Made by a program: the position numbers and the translations under genes. The notes beneath the pieces are model-generated. The model saw only the letters and a program-made list of their open reading frames with translations, had not been told where the DNA came from and searched no databases. Source: Arcobacter cryaerophilus gv. crypticus (GTDB lineage Bacteria > Campylobacterota > Campylobacteria > Campylobacterales > Arcobacteraceae). Taken from it: DNA of 64,000 bases. The DNA is taken from NCBI RefSeq assembly GCF_002993025.1, contig NZ_NXGI01000021.1, positions 50,934-114,933 of the forward strand. The letters are read 5' to 3'. Positions 62,287-64,000 of this stretch are shown piece after piece (position 1 is the first letter of the stretch; each line of letters opens with the position of its first letter).

Positions 62287-63669
62287 CTAAAATTGAAAAT
62301 ATAAAAACTCTTTTGCACTTGAAAAAGTAAACAAAGAAGCAGATATTAAAATTGCTGTATAAAGAGCATATTTAATATTTGGTTTGAAATTTAGAGCAAT
62401 TTCACCACTATTTTTAAAGCCTAAAGCTAAAACCAATCCAAGAACAATATAAAAGCTTTGGAAAATAGGGTCTATATGATATAGCTCACTAAATTTTAAA
62501 TTTGTAAAATCAAATAGAGTTTTTGTAACATACCAAGCATCACTAAAATCTTTTGATACGAATAGTGTTCTTGTGATTATAAGTCCAATAAACATTAAAA
62601 ACCAAGCTATATAAAAGTTCATTTCAAGATTTGCTTTTTTCATCATATGTGCAAAAATTACAAATAATCCATTTAATAATCCCCAAACAACAAATGTCCA
62701 TCCAGCTCCATGCCAAAATCCAGATACAAAAAATGTGATCATAATATTTAAATAAATAATCCAAACTATATTTTTGTTTCCGCCTAAACTTTTATAAATA
62801 TAATCTCCTAAAAATCTACTCAAAGTGATGTGCCATCTTCTCCAATAATCAGCAAAATTTCTAGCTTTGTATGGAGAATTAAAGTTTTTTGGAATATCTA
62901 TATTAAACATTTTTGCAATACCTATTGCCATATCAGCATATCCAGATAAATCAAAATAGTATGATAAAACATAAGAAGTTGAAGCATACCAAGCTTCAAT
63001 CATAGTTAGTTTTTGTGCATTATCAAAAGCATATTGAGCATAATCTGTAAGTGGGTCTCCTATTAGAGTTTTTTTGGCTAATCCTATTGCAAAAATAAAT
63101 AGTCCCAAAGAGATGTTTTCTAAGCGTATATAACTTCTCCATTTAAGAGCAAATTGTGGCATCATCTCTTTATGATGAACTATTGGACCCATTAAAAGTT
63201 GTGGAAAAAAAGTTATAAAAAGTGAATAGTTTAAAAAGCTAAACTCTTTTACTTCACCTCTATAATTATCGACCAAAAAAGCAATTTGTTGAAATGTAAA
63301 ATAACTAATTGCTAATGGTAAAGCTAAATGAAGTAAAGTAATATCTTTGTCTAAAGCCCAATTAAAATTTTCAATAAAAAAATCTGTATATTTAAAATAC
63401 CCTAAAAGTAGAACATTTCCAATAATTCCAAGTAAGAGTATATTCTTAGATGATTTTTTGCCCAAAGATTTTCCAACATAGAAGTTAAAAATCATACTTC
63501 CTAAAATTAGGGGAAGGTAAATAGGATTCCACCAAGAGTAAAAAAATAAACTAGAAACTACTAAAAATATTTTACCAAGATGTATAAGTTTTAATGAATT
63601 TAGATAAAAATATATTATTAAAGTTAATGGTAAAAATATTAATAAAAATTCATAAGAATTAAAAAGCAC
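62287..63669 (-). CDS. MBOAT family O-acyltransferase (AlgI/DltB-like)
   Basis: The 460-residue membrane protein has about eleven hydrophobic helices, the P-Q-L-L-M-G-P-I segment, W-R-R-W-H-I-T-L-S-R-F and F-W-H-G-A-G-W with the active-site His. It matches the AlgI/PatA/DltB class that moves acyl groups across the inner membrane. No alginate or teichoic acid genes are near, so the acceptor is unknown. Upstream to 63891 there is no other gene. Confidence 0.88.
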   Translation of the reverse strand: MLFNSYEFLLIFLPLTLIIYFYLNSLKLIHLGKIFLVVSSLFFYSWWNPIYLPLILGSMIFNFYVGKSLGKKSSKNILLLGIIGNVLLLGYFKYTDFFIENFNWALDKDITLLHLALPLAISYFTFQQIAFLVDNYRGEVKEFSFLNYSLFITFFPQLLMGPIVHHKEMMPQFALKWRSYIRLENISLGLFIFAIGLAKKTLIGDPLTDYAQYAFDNAQKLTMIEAWYASTSYVLSYYFDLSGYADMAIGIAKMFNIDIPKNFNSPYKARNFADYWRRWHITLSRFLGDYIYKSLGGNKNIVWIIYLNIMITFFVSGFWHGAGWTFVVWGLLNGLFVIFAHMMKKANLEMNFYIAWFLMFIGLIITRTLFVSKDFSDAWYVTKTLFDFTNLKFSELYHIDPIFQSFYIVLGLVLALGFKNSGEIALNFKPNIKYALYTAILISASLFTFSSAKEFLYFQF

Positions 63670-63741
63670 AGCAACCCTTTTTTAAGTGGGAAAATTAAAA
63701 ATTCTATCAAAAGAGATGGAATCATTGCACAAAATTGATTA

Positions 63742-63771
63742 AAATAGCTTTATATCTATGTAAAGCTATTT
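63742..63771. terminator. Hairpin upstream of the MBOAT gene
   Basis: AAATAGCTTTA at 63742-63752 pairs with TAAAGCTATTT at 63761-63771 around an eight-base loop. It lies between the MBOAT start and the right-hand structured RNA; it could end transcription coming from the right. Confidence 0.5.
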
Positions 63772-63890
63772 AGTCAACACTTTAATAAACTATGCTTTTG
63801 GGACTGTAAATAATTCTCTTATAATACCAAAGAGAGAATTCAAGTAGCATATCAACAAAAATTCTGAATCTATTCGAGTTGAATAAGATT
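63772..63890. other. Short non-coding stretch before the intron-like RNA
   Basis: No gene is supported. A 65-codon minus-strand frame at 63790-63987 exists but crosses the structured RNA and reads as Cys/Ser-rich nonsense. If 63891 is an intron start, the bases before it are the 5' exon or insertion target, in which I recognise no coding sequence. Confidence 0.5.
63798..63825 (+). promoter_or_regulatory. Possible promoter facing the right edge
   Basis: TTGGGA at 63798-63803 and TATAAT at 63820-63825 with a 16-nt spacer, on the plus strand. It faces the structured RNA at 63891. An 8-bp inverted repeat (63812-63819 with 63833-63840) overlaps the -10 region. Confidence 0.35.
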
Positions 63891-64000
63891 GTGACACAGT
63901 TGGATAGCTACACGTAAAACTTGAGTGGCAACAAAGCCAGTTTTGACTAGGCTGTATTAAGAGACGAAGTAAAGTGTAGCAGCTCATAGAGTATAAAACT
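63891..64000 (+). mobile_element. 5' end of a probable group II intron, cut by the window
   Basis: The segment starts GTGACAC, close to the GTGCG-type 5' end of bacterial group II introns. It holds nested stems: GCTACAC (63907-63913) with GTGTAGC (63974-63980), and inside it AAAACT (63916-63921) with AGTTTT (63939-63944) plus GGC (63927-63929) with GCC (63936-63938). The words GACTAGGCTGT and GCAGCTCATAGAG recall domain I of such introns from memory. Base use is richer in G and C than the surroundings. The reverse transcriptase, if any, would be beyond 64000. Confidence 0.5.

Noticed and set aside
63790..63987. 65-codon minus-strand open frame at the right edge
   Set aside because: It crosses the nested RNA stems, is rich in Cys and Ser in an unlikely way and resembles no protein; treated as chance.
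1..64000. CRISPR arrays, tRNA and rRNA genes, insertion sequences with intact transposase
   Set aside because: I looked for regularly spaced repeats, cloverleaf patterns with CCA-like ends and DDE-type frames and saw none in the window.

Overview
The window is AT-rich, about 27-30 percent GC by eye, with short intergenic spaces and frequent TTG or GTG starts. It fits the Arcobacter group (Aliarcobacter/Arcobacter) of the Campylobacterota. Supporting signs are a long S10-spc ribosomal operon without rpmD, a zinc-type S14, an HslV beginning M-F-H-A-T-T, the biosynthetic SpeA/CysE/HisS neighbourhood, the hisB-kdsC-lptC-lptA-engB string and a short flagellin. This is inferred from gene content; no database was searched.

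Layout. 20-10630: S10-spc ribosomal protein operon, rpsJ to rplO, then secY, map and infA, closed by a long hairpin. 10709-16765: housekeeping genes (family-4 uracil-DNA glycosylase, a large lipoprotein, aspS, a YgiQ-type radical SAM protein, a small lipoprotein). 16824-39454: a biosynthetic gene cluster of about 22.6 kb in three transcription blocks. The left plus-strand block holds darA/darB-like genes, an unknown gene and a BtrH-like gene. The central minus-strand block runs from 33338 to 20280. The right plus-strand block runs from 33468 to 39454. The two outward blocks leave a shared promoter region near 33339-33467, and the left and central blocks meet tail to tail with an 8-nt overlap. 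39523-40350: a short flagellin gene. 40425-40982: a scar made of three unrelated gene fragments (a C-terminal fragment of a possible amide hydrolase, a TpsB C-terminus and an integrase N-terminus). 41120-61191: conserved chromosomal genes. 61188-63669: a GGDEF-like tail remnant followed by an SGNH-like/MBOAT acyltransferase pair. 63891-64000: a structured RNA that looks like the 5' end of a group II intron, cut by the window edge.

How the cluster probably works (inference from families). An aromatic amino acid ammonia-lyase and an AMP-forming ligase would supply and activate an aryl starter acid. Two acyl carrier proteins, two complete FabF-like ketosynthases, two half-ketosynthase partners without the catalytic Cys, a FabG-like reductase and two hot-dog dehydratases would extend it iteratively into a conjugated aryl polyene. 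A WxWxIP flavoprotein and an O-methyltransferase could decorate the aryl head. DarA/DarB-like enzymes would make a dialkylresorcinol. An LpxL-like acyltransferase, a family-2 glycosyltransferase, an ABC exporter, an MMPL pump, a LolA-like carrier and lipoproteins would attach the product and place it in the outer membrane. Aryl polyene plus dialkylresorcinol is the logic of flexirubin pigments of Bacteroidetes, so this is a candidate flexirubin-like pathway in a Campylobacterota genome.

Smaller points of interest are a tatD-family gene that appears to start at ATT, a serine-recombinase homologue without its catalytic serine, a possible leaderless promoter at the uracil-DNA glycosylase, and an alpha/beta hydrolase with a repetitive beta-rich tail in the biosynthetic cluster.
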